From Paenibacillus cymbidii (lineage in GTDB: Bacteria > Bacillota > Bacilli > Paenibacillales > NBRC-103111): DNA of 64,000 nt. The notes beneath the pieces were generated by a model. The model saw only the letters and a program-made list of their open reading frames with translations. It did not search any database and had not been told where the DNA came from. Shown in pieces: positions 8,327 through 17,096 of this stretch. Made by a program: the position numbers and the translations under genes. The first letter of the stretch is position 1. The number at the start of each line of letters is the position of its first letter. The DNA lies in the NCBI RefSeq assembly GCF_004764705.1, contig NZ_SHLX01000011.1, forward strand, positions 1-64,000, given 5' to 3'.

Positions 8327-10666
8327 ATGGACAAGATGAAGCGTTTCGTTCGATTTATGCCGCGCCTGAAAATGAATAGCCTGTTCGTAAAAATATGGCT
8401 TTATTTTTTATCGTTGCTTATCCCGACAATAGTGATCGGGTTCGTCTTTTACTTCAATTTCGTTGACAAAGTCAAGCACGAGTTTGCCGGGAAAATCGCC
8501 ATTCATCTGCAGTCCGCCGCAAACACGGTCGATATTCATCTGGGGACGATTCAAGGGGTCAATCAAAACTTGCTCGTGAACGAAGTGGTGAACCGGGTGC
8601 TCATCCCGAACAGTCAAATGACGATTCAAGAGAAGGCCGAGCTTGTGAAGTTGATCCAGGTCTTGAACAACGCCGGCTCGATCATGAACAATCTGATCGA
8701 TTTTCTATTTGTTTACGTGGACGGCGAACGCGTCTATACGCCCACGAGCTCGGAGAAGTTTGCCAGTTTTTTTGCGACCAGCTACCGGTATGAACGGTAT
8801 ACTGCGGCAGATTGGCTCGAGAAGCTTCACTCCGAGCAAATGATCGAGATCGTTCCGCAATCGGCTGTCGAGTCTTACGGCGTTCCGCGGAAGCCGGTCG
8901 TTCCGTTTATTACGACAGGACTCATCCGGGGCAATAAAGCCGTCGCCGTGGCCAATATTTCCGTCGAGATGGTGCAGGGAGCCCTGCTCGGAAACGACAT
9001 GTTTCCGGCAACGCGTTTTCTCGTTACGGATGCGGGCGACAACCTCATTATTGCGACAGGCGGTTTGAACGCCGACATTGCCGGAGAGCTGAAGCGCATC
9101 CATACGGACAAAGCTGCGGCGGTTGGAAAGGTCGAGATCGGCGGCCAAACGTACATGACGGCTTTTGACCAATCGAACATCTACGGCTGGCAATATTATG
9201 CGCTTACACCGGTGAGCGAATTCAACCGCCAGGCGGCGGGCGTTCTGAATCTGATCATCTTGATCTGTTCCGTTCTGCTCGTCATCGGCTTTGCGCTTTC
9301 GTTTATTTTTGCGTATCGCATTTACAATCCGATCAAGAAAATCCGCGACGTGCTCGTAGCAAACGAGGGGATGGAGGAAGGCGCCTTCCCGCATTCCGCG
9401 AAGAAGAACGCATTGATGGCGCTCGGTGACGGCGTTCATGAGTTGTACCGGGCGAACGAAACGTACCGCAGCAAGCTGACGATCGCAACGCTTAACCGGC
9501 TGGAGCATGCGCTGCTGCAACTGCTGCGCGGCAATCGCATCGAAGGCGAGCATGAAGTCGCTGCCCGGTTGAACGAGCATTTCGGCTTCCGCGCAGGCGA
9601 ATACTTGGTGGGCGCGATTCTATTCGAATTTAAAGCCCCCTTTTACCGGGACATCCAGGACGTCGACCGCTTCGTCATTTTGGGCAAGTTGAAAAAGCTC
9701 ATCACCGGACTGCTGCGGGAATTCGTCCCCGTATATGTGCTCGAATACGACCGGCAGCAATTCGCCTGCATCGTCAATATGGACGACAATGGCGACGCGG
9801 CGCTTACGCGGGCGCTCGACAATTTGATGCGTACGTTCGCGTACGACGCTTTGTTCTGCATTATCCACGTCGGCGTCGGCAGTCGATGCAGCAAGCTTTC
9901 CGGCATCGGCAAGTCCTATAATGAAGCGATGACCGCGCTGCACAACAGGGATCAGTCGCTCGATTTTCAAGTGATCGATGCGCAATCGCTCGAGATCGAG
10001 CACCGTTTCTACTATTCGTTCGCCGACGAAAACAAAATATGGCATCACTTGAAGAAAGGCGATTTCGCCGAAACGGAAGAAGCGATCCGCGAAGTGCTGC
10101 GGCGCAACGAAACGCGCAACGTCTCCCACCGCAACATACACATGCTGCTTGCCGAGTTGTACAATACGTCCTTGCGGTACGCAACCGAACGTGGGATGGA
10201 CGATCTGTCGTTCGTCACGGAAGAGGAACATCATCTGCTGAGCGGCATTACCGGGCAGACGGCCGATGTCGAAACGAAATTGCAGCTGATTCTCAAGGTG
10301 TATCGGCAATTGTCCGGCCACCAGCTTCCGCCGCAAGACAACCGTACGGGGGCTACGGTGTCGTCCATCATTCATTACATTGAGGAAAATTTCGCCACTG
10401 ATCTGTACCTGGAAAAAATCGCGATGGAAGTAGGTATTTCGTCCAAATACGTGTCGCGGATGTTTAAGGAAAAAACGGGCGTCAACTTGACGGACTACAT
10501 TAGCATGTATCGCATGACGAAAGCGAAGGAACTGCTCGTGCAAACGAATTTGAGCATCAATGAAATTGCGGAACGAGTCGGTATTTTCAGCAGAGCGACC
10601 TTTTTGCGCATATTCAAAAAATTCGAAGGCGTTTCCCCCAACGAATTTCGCAAAAGCAACACGTAA
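8327..10666 (+). CDS. Membrane sensor-regulator with AraC DNA-binding domain (YesS type)
   Basis: A 779-residue one-component regulator. A membrane segment near residues 15-38 and another near 305-330 (LIILICSVLLVIGFALSFIFAY) flank an extracellular sensor region of about 265 residues. After a cytoplasmic linker the last 100 residues form two helix-turn-helix motifs of the AraC family (IAMEVGISSKYVSRMF and IAERVGIFSRATFLRIFKKF). It probably senses an external sugar or wall fragment and activates nearby genes. The ATG at 8327 follows GGGGG; the upstream ATG at 8288 would overlap the putative transcription start. It sits between the importer block and two dioxygenase genes, and the 55-bp gap to the next gene suggests co-transcription. 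Confidence 0.85.
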   Translation: MDKMKRFVRFMPRLKMNSLFVKIWLYFLSLLIPTIVIGFVFYFNFVDKVKHEFAGKIAIHLQSAANTVDIHLGTIQGVNQNLLVNEVVNRVLIPNSQMTIQEKAELVKLIQVLNNAGSIMNNLIDFLFVYVDGERVYTPTSSEKFASFFATSYRYERYTAADWLEKLHSEQMIEIVPQSAVESYGVPRKPVVPFITTGLIRGNKAVAVANISVEMVQGALLGNDMFPATRFLVTDAGDNLIIATGGLNADIAGELKRIHTDKAAAVGKVEIGGQTYMTAFDQSNIYGWQYYALTPVSEFNRQAAGVLNLIILICSVLLVIGFALSFIFAYRIYNPIKKIRDVLVANEGMEEGAFPHSAKKNALMALGDGVHELYRANETYRSKLTIATLNRLEHALLQLLRGNRIEGEHEVAARLNEHFGFRAGEYLVGAILFEFKAPFYRDIQDVDRFVILGKLKKLITGLLREFVPVYVLEYDRQQFACIVNMDDNGDAALTRALDNLMRTFAYDALFCIIHVGVGSRCSKLSGIGKSYNEAMTALHNRDQSLDFQVIDAQSLEIEHRFYYSFADENKIWHHLKKGDFAETEEAIREVLRRNETRNVSHRNIHMLLAELYNTSLRYATERGMDDLSFVTEEEHHLLSGITGQTADVETKLQLILKVYRQLSGHQLPPQDNRTGATVSSIIHYIEENFATDLYLEKIAMEVGISSKYVSRMFKEKTGVNLTDYISMYRMTKAKELLVQTNLSINEIAERVGIFSRATFLRIFKKFEGVSPNEFRKSNT

Positions 10667-10721
10667 GATCGGGAGAAGGCACGGACGCAATGGCGCGAGG
10701 TCGCGCGGAAGGAGGACGGGT

Positions 10722-11609
10722 ATGACAACTATCAAGATCGGCAACAGCGAATTGGAGCTTGGCGGAGCATACGTTACGGAAATGAGGGATTCGAGCGGCG
10801 TCCTGCACGATACCAATGAACTGCATCGACGTATGGAGGAAGAGGGCTATTTATTGCTGCGCGGCTTCCATGACCGGAGGAAAGTGCTGGAGGCACGGAT
10901 GCAAATATTGCGGCGGCTTGAGGAGCAAAACAACCTTGACCTTACCTTTCCGATCGAAGACGGGGTGATTTCCCTGGACAACGGCAATGCATCCTACCGT
11001 AAACATACCGCTGAGCTGACATCATTGCTTGAAATCGTAAACGGCGAACCGATCATGAAGTTTTTCGACCGATTTCTCGGCGGCAAGGCGATGACGCTCG
11101 ATTTCAAATGGACGCGAGCTGTTGGTGCAGGAGAATTCACCGGCGCTCACTACGATGCGGTGTTTATGAGCCGCGGCACGAAAAATTTATATACGGTGTG
11201 GACGCCAATCGGGGATATTTCCTATCAAATAGGCGGCTTGTGCGTTTGTCCCGGCTCGCAGCGATGGGAGAAAGTGGTGCAAACGTATGGACAAATGGAC
11301 TTGGACCGGGACAATATCGACAATGGTTGGTTTTCATCCGATCTTCTCGAAGTTGTAGATAAATATGGTGGAAAATGGGCAACGACCGAATACCGTGCAG
11401 GGGATGTGCTTATATTCGGCATGTACATGATGCATGGCTCCTTGACGAATCAAACGAATCAGTATCGGCTGAGCGTCGATACGCGGTATCAACTGGCTGC
11501 CGAACCAGTCGACGAACGATGGGTCGGAAACAATCCGATCGGACATACCGCGCCAAGAAGCTTGCCGCCGACCAGCATGGCGGAAGCGAGAAAACGATGG
11601 GGCGTGTAA
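10722..11609 (+). CDS. Phytanoyl-CoA dioxygenase (PhyH) family protein, first copy
   Basis: A 295-residue Fe(II)/2-oxoglutarate oxygenase of the PhyH family. The iron triad is visible: His143 and Asp145 in GAHYDAVFM, and distal His238 in MMHGSL, followed by the arginine-containing segment QYRLSVDTRYQL expected to hold 2-oxoglutarate. It would hydroxylate a small molecule in the cytosol. The ATG at 10722 has GGAGG upstream; the frame is open earlier but overlaps the regulator gene. A second, divergent member follows 29 bp later, and both sit downstream of the AraC sensor, so they are probably its targets. The substrate is unknown. Confidence 0.85.
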   Translation: MTTIKIGNSELELGGAYVTEMRDSSGVLHDTNELHRRMEEEGYLLLRGFHDRRKVLEARMQILRRLEEQNNLDLTFPIEDGVISLDNGNASYRKHTAELTSLLEIVNGEPIMKFFDRFLGGKAMTLDFKWTRAVGAGEFTGAHYDAVFMSRGTKNLYTVWTPIGDISYQIGGLCVCPGSQRWEKVVQTYGQMDLDRDNIDNGWFSSDLLEVVDKYGGKWATTEYRAGDVLIFGMYMMHGSLTNQTNQYRLSVDTRYQLAAEPVDERWVGNNPIGHTAPRSLPPTSMAEARKRWGV

Positions 11610-11638
11610 GCATACAATCTATTAGGAGGAAGAAGGAA

Positions 11639-12541
11639 ATGGAGGAAACCAGTAAACGGTTTTATGAGGAGAACGGCTACGTATTGATTAGGCAAGCGGC
11701 AACAGACAAAGAGCTGGGGCCGGTGCGCGAACAGATCGGGAAGGTGGTCGATCGCAAAATCAATGCGTTTTATCGGCAAGGGCTCATTACGAACAAGCAT
11801 GAAGAACTGCCGCTAAGTACGCGCTGGTCCGAGATTAGCAAGCAGCATCCGTCCAAGGAACAGATGTGGGTGAGACAAGTATTCTCCAAAGCGATTTATG
11901 ATCTGGGCATTCATGATCCTGTCCTCGACGCTGTCGAAACGTTAATCGGAAGCGAAATCAGGTTCAATGGCGATTATCACGTACGCCCGAAAATTCCTCA
12001 TCATGATCTGACGACGGTGCCCTGGCATCAGGATGCCTACTATTATGGCGGGAAGGAAGCGGGAAATCCGGATTATCCGATTCTCAGCGTATGGATCCCG
12101 TTGATTGACGTTGACGAACACAACGGTTGTTTGCAGTTTGTGCCCGGAAGTCACAAATGGGGGTTAACCCCGGAGCTCAATCAAGCGCTGCCGCGTATCG
12201 GCGATAAACCGGTCGTTTCGGTCGAGCAGAAGCATGAATTGGATCACCGGGCGATCAGCTTGCGCATGAGCAAGGGTGATATGGTTATTTTCGATAAATT
12301 TACGTTCCATCGCTCGTTGCCCAATCTTTCCGACGAAATCCGGTGGAGTGTCGATCTGCGCTACAGTCCGGCAGACCAATCGTTCGCTTGGAGCGGAATG
12401 GGCGATGAAATCGACGTGAAATATCCGTCCTGCATCGTTCGCAGCCAAACTCAACCGGATCGGGTATCGAATTGGGAGCAATATGAGAACAAGTTTACAT
12501 CCACCTGCGACCGATATGACGAGGATGGAGTCGCCAAGTAG
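11639..12541 (+). CDS. Phytanoyl-CoA dioxygenase (PhyH) family protein, second copy
   Basis: A 300-residue PhyH-family oxygenase, only distantly similar to its upstream neighbour, so the pair is not a recent duplication. The iron ligands are His130 and Asp132 in VPWHQDAYYY and His224 in FTFHRSLP; Arg in RWSVDLRY should bind 2-oxoglutarate. The segment ILSVWIPLIDVDEHNGCL is typical of the family. The ATG at 11639 has AGGAGGAAGAAGG upstream. It is the last gene before a strong terminator at 12612. Two oxygenases in a row suggest two oxidative steps on one compound or two related compounds. Confidence 0.87.
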   Translation: MEETSKRFYEENGYVLIRQAATDKELGPVREQIGKVVDRKINAFYRQGLITNKHEELPLSTRWSEISKQHPSKEQMWVRQVFSKAIYDLGIHDPVLDAVETLIGSEIRFNGDYHVRPKIPHHDLTTVPWHQDAYYYGGKEAGNPDYPILSVWIPLIDVDEHNGCLQFVPGSHKWGLTPELNQALPRIGDKPVVSVEQKHELDHRAISLRMSKGDMVIFDKFTFHRSLPNLSDEIRWSVDLRYSPADQSFAWSGMGDEIDVKYPSCIVRSQTQPDRVSNWEQYENKFTSTCDRYDEDGVAK

Positions 12542-12611
12542 AGCGGAATATGGAACATTGACTTCCGCATATCGGCGTGATACGATTTTGGCAGAAAGCT
12601 TCGTTCGTGAT

Positions 12612-12645
12612 CCCTCCACCTGCTGTTGCGGGCAGGAGGGTTTTT
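12612..12645 (+). terminator. Terminator after the PhyH genes
   Basis: CCCTCC (12612-12617) pairs with GGAGGG (12635-12640) and is followed by five T. It ends the transcription unit that includes the AraC sensor and the two dioxygenases. Confidence 0.75.
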
Positions 12646-12696
12646 GTTGCCTATGGAGCGTGATTGCATTTCGGGGATCAGAGAGGAGTCGTTGCG

Positions 12697-13080
12697 ATGG
12701 AAACGCCTGTTGAGCTGAAATACAGCGAGCAGCATGTGTGGGTGCGGGTCGAGAACGGCCGCGCCGTGATCGGCGTCACCGATTTCGCCCAGGAGGAATT
12801 CGGCGACATCGTTTATGCCGAGCTGCCCGAGTTGAACGACGAGCTGCAGGCAGGCGAGCCGTTCGGCAGCGTCGAATCGATCAAGTCGGTCACCGAACTG
12901 TACGCGCCGGTATCCGGCACCGTCGTGCAGATCAACCGTGCGCTGCTGGACAACCCCGGCATCATCAATTTGTCGCCTTATGAGCGGGGCTGGATGGCAA
13001 TCGTCGAGCTTGCTGCGCCGGAGCAGCTGAACGAGCTGTGGGACGCGCAGCGCTACAATGACAGCTACGGGCACGAATGA
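12697..13080 (+). CDS. gcvH: Glycine cleavage system H protein
   Basis: A 127-residue lipoyl carrier that shuttles the aminomethyl group between the P, T and L proteins of the glycine cleavage system; in Bacillota GcvH also serves as the relay for lipoate transfer. The lipoylated lysine is Lys63 in VESIKSVTELYAP, the expected place. The ATG at 12697 has GAGGAG upstream. As in B. subtilis it stands alone, away from gcvT and gcvP. It is closed by a shared bidirectional hairpin with the convergent GH15 gene. Confidence 0.95.
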   Translation: METPVELKYSEQHVWVRVENGRAVIGVTDFAQEEFGDIVYAELPELNDELQAGEPFGSVESIKSVTELYAPVSGTVVQINRALLDNPGIINLSPYERGWMAIVELAAPEQLNELWDAQRYNDSYGHE

Positions 13081-13120
13081 TCGGTCGGGTCCGCAGGTTT
13101 GCCGCCAATAGGCAGGCCCC

Positions 13121-13152
13121 AAAAAATGCTCCGGCAATCACGCCGGAGCATT
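13121..13152. terminator. Bidirectional terminator between gcvH and the GH15 gene
   Basis: Perfect 11-bp stem AATGCTCCGGC (13125-13135) with GCCGGAGCATT (13142-13152). The A-run at 13121-13126 becomes a T-run on the minus strand, so it is strongest for the GH15 gene and weaker for gcvH. Confidence 0.85.
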
Positions 13153-13161
13153 CGTTGTTTC

Positions 13162-15171
13162 TCATTTGACCAACCGGTCGTACTTCTCGACATACTTGCT
13201 GACGACAAGCACGAGCGTTGCGTGCGACCACGTCAGCGGCGCCACGGAAAGCGGGCCGCCGCTTTCCGGATCGAGCTGCTCCGGAAGAACGCCGCTTTCC
13301 ATCGCGTGGCGCACGACCCATTCCAGCGTGCGGCGCGGCGCTGCCAGGTCGGCGCGCGATTTGGCCGCTTCGATCTGCCATTCCGCCACCCACAGCGTGC
13401 AGATGATCCACGGGTTGCCGGGAATGCGGTCGATGTCGTTCGAGCGCTGGAAGTAGTAGTCGTTGTGGTAGCGGGCGATGCCCCCGACGTCCGTGCGGAT
13501 CGCCAGCCCCTCCTGGATCGCCGTCATCGTGCGCACGACGCGGTCGTCGTCGGCCGGCAGCACGCCGAAGGCGAACAAGCCGAACATGCTGCTCTCCAGC
13601 GTCATATCCTGTACCCACCGGCCGTCCTGCAAATGCAGGCCGCGCGCAAAACGTCCGATTTCTTCGTTCCATAAATGCTCGATCATGGATGCCTTGATGC
13701 TTTCCGCGACTTCCCGGTAGCGGCCGCTGCGCTCGTCGTCGCCGAACAGGCTGGAGAAATTGGCCGCTGCCATCAGCCCGCCATATACGGCGGAGCAGGT
13801 GAACGTATAAATGCCGTACCGTTCCTCCCACAAGTCGTAACTCGGCTGCGGCAGCCCCAGTTCGGGCACGATGTAGGTCATCATGAACCGCGCCGCCTGG
13901 CGAATGAGCGTGCGATACAACGACTGGGGCAGCTCGATCAGCCCGTGGCGGTCGAAGTCCTGCCACAACGCGAACAGTACGAGCGCCGTTTCGTCCTCCT
14001 GGATCGGCAACTGGCTTTGGCCCCCGGCAATATATGGGTGCCAGCTGGAACCGACCGTGCCGTCGGGATTGTATTTATGCTGCAGGTACCCGTCCGGCGT
14101 CAGCACGTTGGCGCAAAATTGAAAGAACGGAGCGATCATGCCCTGGTAGCCGGCCATCGACATGGCGTAGGCGATCAGGGCGCCGTCGCGGGGCCACATA
14201 TAGCTGTAGTGGTCGCGGTTCGATTGCAGGATGTCGGTGTCGTTGGCGGCGATAATGGCGCCGCGGATGTCGGTTTGCGTGCGCACGATGAGCAGGCTGT
14301 GCTTGAACAGCGAGATAACCGCATCCGACAAGTCGGCGTAACGGCGCTCCGACTTGTTCACCCAACGCTGCCAATAAATGCGGATCCGGTTCAGCAGCTT
14401 CGCCGGATGGCTGTCGAGCACGTAGGAATTGAGCTTCTTCACGTCTTCGAGCGATTTGCCGACGGCCATCCAGTAATACATGGCCTGTTCGCCGCCTTGC
14501 GGCACGAGGACGCGGAAGCTGATCGTGCTGTCGACCGAACCTTGCGAGATCGGGTTGCCCATCAAATGGCCGTCCTCCGCGTCCCGCCACGTGCCTTCCG
14601 CCTGGTGGAACCGTTTGACGCCGATCGTATACTGGAACATGCCTTCCTGGCCGGACAGGCCGCTGAACATGAAGTAGCTGTCTTTTTTATAATGAAACAC
14701 GGTATTGTTGTCGGGATAATAGGCGGCGGTATCGCCGACCTCGGACTCATTGATCATCAGGTCCTGGTGGAAAAAAACGCGCACCTCCCGCACGGGCGCA
14801 GGCGATTCGGCAGCTGTCTCCTGCGGCCGGCCCGCGCCGGACAAGTCGCGCACGGACACTTTCTTCAAATAAATGTCGTCCCGCTGGTGGATCGCGTCAT
14901 TGATCGTCAGCTGCAGCTGCATGCCATCGTGGGTGGCGACGATTTCGGTCACCAGCGAGTCTTCCGCGTACGACAAGTCGAACCGCCATGCCGCGTCGCT
15001 GAGCCAACTGAACTTGTCCTCGGTCCAGACGCCTACCCGGCAAGGGAAGCCTCCCGCGTGATTGAGTTGCCCCACATAAGGAAAATAAATGTCGCGAATG
15101 AACGAATGCTCATCCAGGTTCACCAGAAACTTTCCGTTCCCGATTGCAAAATGGCGCGGCACAAGCAACAC
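13162..15171 (-). CDS. Glycoside hydrolase family 15 (glucoamylase/trehalase-like)
   Basis: A 669-residue enzyme of the GH15 type that releases glucose from alpha-glucans or trehalose by inversion. The N-terminal 230 residues are a beta-sandwich domain starting MLLVPRHFAIGNGKFLVNLD; the rest is an (alpha/alpha)6 barrel with the substrate loop YMWPRDGALIAYAM and the acid segment PIQEDETALVLFALWQ. No signal peptide is present, so it is cytosolic and probably works on storage glucan or imported dextrins. The start is GTG at 15171 with GGAAGGGAG upstream. It is transcribed alone, divergent from the 15357 gene and convergent with gcvH. Confidence in the family is high; the substrate is open. Confidence 0.88.
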   Translation of the reverse strand: MLLVPRHFAIGNGKFLVNLDEHSFIRDIYFPYVGQLNHAGGFPCRVGVWTEDKFSWLSDAAWRFDLSYAEDSLVTEIVATHDGMQLQLTINDAIHQRDDIYLKKVSVRDLSGAGRPQETAAESPAPVREVRVFFHQDLMINESEVGDTAAYYPDNNTVFHYKKDSYFMFSGLSGQEGMFQYTIGVKRFHQAEGTWRDAEDGHLMGNPISQGSVDSTISFRVLVPQGGEQAMYYWMAVGKSLEDVKKLNSYVLDSHPAKLLNRIRIYWQRWVNKSERRYADLSDAVISLFKHSLLIVRTQTDIRGAIIAANDTDILQSNRDHYSYMWPRDGALIAYAMSMAGYQGMIAPFFQFCANVLTPDGYLQHKYNPDGTVGSSWHPYIAGGQSQLPIQEDETALVLFALWQDFDRHGLIELPQSLYRTLIRQAARFMMTYIVPELGLPQPSYDLWEERYGIYTFTCSAVYGGLMAAANFSSLFGDDERSGRYREVAESIKASMIEHLWNEEIGRFARGLHLQDGRWVQDMTLESSMFGLFAFGVLPADDDRVVRTMTAIQEGLAIRTDVGGIARYHNDYYFQRSNDIDRIPGNPWIICTLWVAEWQIEAAKSRADLAAPRRTLEWVVRHAMESGVLPEQLDPESGGPLSVAPLTWSHATLVLVVSKYVEKYDRLVK

Positions 15172-15356
15172 TCCCTTCCGTCACTATTCTCTCTACTTGG
15201 CGCCCGGGCTGGAAAGCCGCCCTCAGCCCAAACTTATAATATTCGCGCTATTCGCGCAAATCCCTGCCTTGACGAATCCATTAATTGCACGCCGGCGAAA
15301 GAGGAATTTCGCTGCCGGGGCGCGAATAAGGTTATGGAAAGAAGGAGGCGATGACG

Positions 15357-15785
15357 ATGAGCTTTTGTTGCGGTGCCAGCATGATCGGGACTTCGGGGAC
15401 GCTCAAGCATATCAGAACCTACATCCATAATGTGCCGATCCTCTTCTGCCCGGTATGCCACCGGGTGGAGGTACACTATTTGGCGCAGAACGAATACGAC
15501 ATCTTGGCCGATTATGCGCACGGCGACGGCGCCAGCGAAGTCGACTTCGGCGAGTACGTGGACGGCAAGGACAGCCAGGAATTGTACGAGAACTGCGTGA
15601 ATCACGAGAACGAGGAGCCGCTCGACGTCGTGCATAACCAGATCGACATGGCGCTTGATTTGCTGGCGATTGCATCCGGGCTTGGCGACGAAGAATGGAT
15701 AGCCCAGTTGAAGCGAAGGCTGCACGTGCTGAGCGAACGGCGCAACAAGCTGATGCACAAAAAAATTTCCGGCGGCGCCAAATAG
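15357..15785 (+). CDS. Conserved small protein with a CxxC pair
   Basis: A 142-residue soluble protein that I do not recognise. It has Cys-Cys near the N-terminus and a CPVC pair around residue 31, so it may bind zinc. The middle is acidic (DFGEYVDGKDSQELYENCVNHENEEPLD), and the last 40 residues are amphipathic and basic, resembling the small interaction modules of other Bacillus cytosolic proteins. Two ATGs compete; GGAGG at 15344-15348 is two bases from the ATG at 15351 and eight from that at 15357, so 15357 is the better start. It is divergent from the GH15 gene. No function can be given. Confidence 0.65.
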   Translation: MSFCCGASMIGTSGTLKHIRTYIHNVPILFCPVCHRVEVHYLAQNEYDILADYAHGDGASEVDFGEYVDGKDSQELYENCVNHENEEPLDVVHNQIDMALDLLAIASGLGDEEWIAQLKRRLHVLSERRNKLMHKKISGGAK

Positions 15786-15794
15786 CCCGCCCCC

Positions 15795-15830
15795 AAAATC
15801 CGCGGCTTCTCGACAAGAGAGCCGCGGATT
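15795..15830. terminator. Terminator-like hairpin after the CxxC protein
   Basis: Perfect 11-bp stem AATCCGCGGCT (15797-15807) with AGCCGCGGATT (15820-15830). The plus-strand tail (CGCATTT) is only modestly T-rich, so termination may be partial. Confidence 0.65.
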
Positions 15831-15848
15831 CGCATTTCCCGCCGCGAT

Positions 15849-15901
15849 GCGACATTCGGCTGTCGTATTGTGGTATAATGGAACCTGTCCCGCAGGGACA
15901 G
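15849..15901 (+). promoter_or_regulatory. Extended -10 promoter followed by a 17-bp palindrome
   Basis: TGGTATAAT (15871-15879) is an extended -10 box; GCGACA at 15849-15854 is a weak -35 at 19 bp. Immediately after it CTGTCCC (15885-15891) and GGGACAG (15895-15901) form a perfect palindrome with a 3-base centre that covers the expected start point. It could be an operator or the 5' hairpin of the transcript for the gene at 15932. Confidence 0.55.
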
Positions 15902-15931
15902 TGTATACATAGCGCCTCTGGAGGGAATCCG

Positions 15932-16219
15932 ATGCCGTTTGTCGCGAGGCAGAAAACGACGAAAGATGTGCTCGCCTGTTCGCAAATCAACCGGTATGAC
16001 TTTGCGTACTTCGGCTTGAAAGTTTGGGAAGACGCCGAAGAAGCCGCGGCCGAATATGCTTCTTTGCTGCTGGAACAGGGTATGGATGATATATGGGAAT
16101 GGGAAATTATTGAACTTGACGACAAGCAGATCAGACTCGGCAACGTGAAGCTGAACAACAATCCGCAGAGGCGGCTTAAATGGGACGAACCAGGCCGATG
16201 GACGCTCGTTTCGGTCTGA
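15932..16219 (+). CDS. Small hypothetical protein
   Basis: A 95-residue soluble protein rich in acidic and aromatic residues (VWEDAEEAAAEYASLLLEQ, DDIWEWEIIELDDKQ). I do not recognise a family. The ATG has GGAGG upstream and the gene has its own promoter, so it is likely real. It ends 73 bp before sigI and could be read through into it, although sigI appears to have a separate promoter. Confidence 0.65.
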   Translation: MPFVARQKTTKDVLACSQINRYDFAYFGLKVWEDAEEAAAEYASLLLEQGMDDIWEWEIIELDDKQIRLGNVKLNNNPQRRLKWDEPGRWTLVSV

Positions 16220-16245
16220 AATAAATCGGGATCGCTTGCGCGCAT

Positions 16246-16274
16246 ACCCCCGCAACAACAAGGGATAAAGCGAA
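16246..16274 (+). promoter_or_regulatory. Possible SigI-dependent autoregulatory promoter
   Basis: ACCCCC at 16246-16251 and CGAA at 16271-16274 resemble the -35 and -10 elements described for SigI promoters in Bacillus subtilis. They lie just upstream of sigI, where autoregulation is expected. The 19-bp gap is my reading of the sequence and may be longer than in known examples. Confidence 0.45.
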
Positions 16275-16292
16275 TCCTATGTGTGAGGTGGA

Positions 16293-17096
16293 ATGGTGTT
16301 ACTCGTACTGATCAAACGATTCTTGGGAAAAAGTCTGTCACGTGACAATTCCGCAGCCGCCACCCCGGAGTCAATCGTAGTTCGCATTCAGGAGGGCGAC
16401 CTCCGGCTGCGCAACCAGTTCATCACCGACTATCAGCCATTCGTGGCGAAAGCGGCCAGCCGGTTTTGCCGGCGTTATGTCGATCCCGCGCGGGACGACG
16501 AATTCAGCATCGCCTTGTCCGCTTTCAACGAAGCGATCAGCCAGTTTTCGCTGAATGGCGGACGGTCGTTTCTCGGCTTCGCGGAGACGGTGATCCGCCG
16601 CCGGCTGATCGATCATTTGCGCAAGGAGCAGCGCTTCTCCGGCCAAGTGCCGTATAGCTCGTTCGACATTCCCGATGAAGAGGACAATATTGTCAATCCG
16701 GTCGAAATTCATCAGGCGATCGAGCATTACGAGAAGCAGCAAGGGCTGCAGGAGCGAATGAGCGAAATCGTCGATCTGAGCCGCGTGCTCGCCGAGTTCG
16801 ATATCCAGTTCGCCGAAATGCCCGAAGTGTCGCCGAAGCATGCCGATTCGCGTTTGCTGCTGCTGACGATCGGCAAGCAGCTGGCGCAGGATGCGCAGCT
16901 TATGCGGCAATTGATCGCCAAACGGATGCTGCCGATAAGGGAGCTGCTGGATATGGTTGACGTCTCGCGGAAGACGCTGGAGCGCAACCGCAAATATTTG
17001 ATTGTCGTGGCGCTTATTTGGCATGGCCCGTATCCGTATTTGCGCGAATATTTGCACCATGCCGATCAGACGGAAGGAAAGGGGGGAGCGCAATGA
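16293..17096 (+). CDS. sigI: RNA polymerase sigma factor SigI
   Basis: A 267-residue sigma-70-family factor of the SigI group, which in Bacillota controls heat, wall-stress or polysaccharide-degradation genes. The region-2 core is visible (NQFITDYQPFVAKAASRFCRR ... DEFSIALSAFNEAISQF ... GFAETVIRRRLIDHLRKEQR), and the C-terminal DNA-binding half ends in SRKTLERNRKYLIVVALIW, typical of SigI. The ATG at 16293 is used here; a GTG three bases later is equally possible because the GAGGTGG ribosome site is very close. It overlaps rsgI by four bases, so the anti-sigma factor is translationally coupled. Confidence 0.92.
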   Translation: MVLLVLIKRFLGKSLSRDNSAAATPESIVVRIQEGDLRLRNQFITDYQPFVAKAASRFCRRYVDPARDDEFSIALSAFNEAISQFSLNGGRSFLGFAETVIRRRLIDHLRKEQRFSGQVPYSSFDIPDEEDNIVNPVEIHQAIEHYEKQQGLQERMSEIVDLSRVLAEFDIQFAEMPEVSPKHADSRLLLLTIGKQLAQDAQLMRQLIAKRMLPIRELLDMVDVSRKTLERNRKYLIVVALIWHGPYPYLREYLHHADQTEGKGGAQ

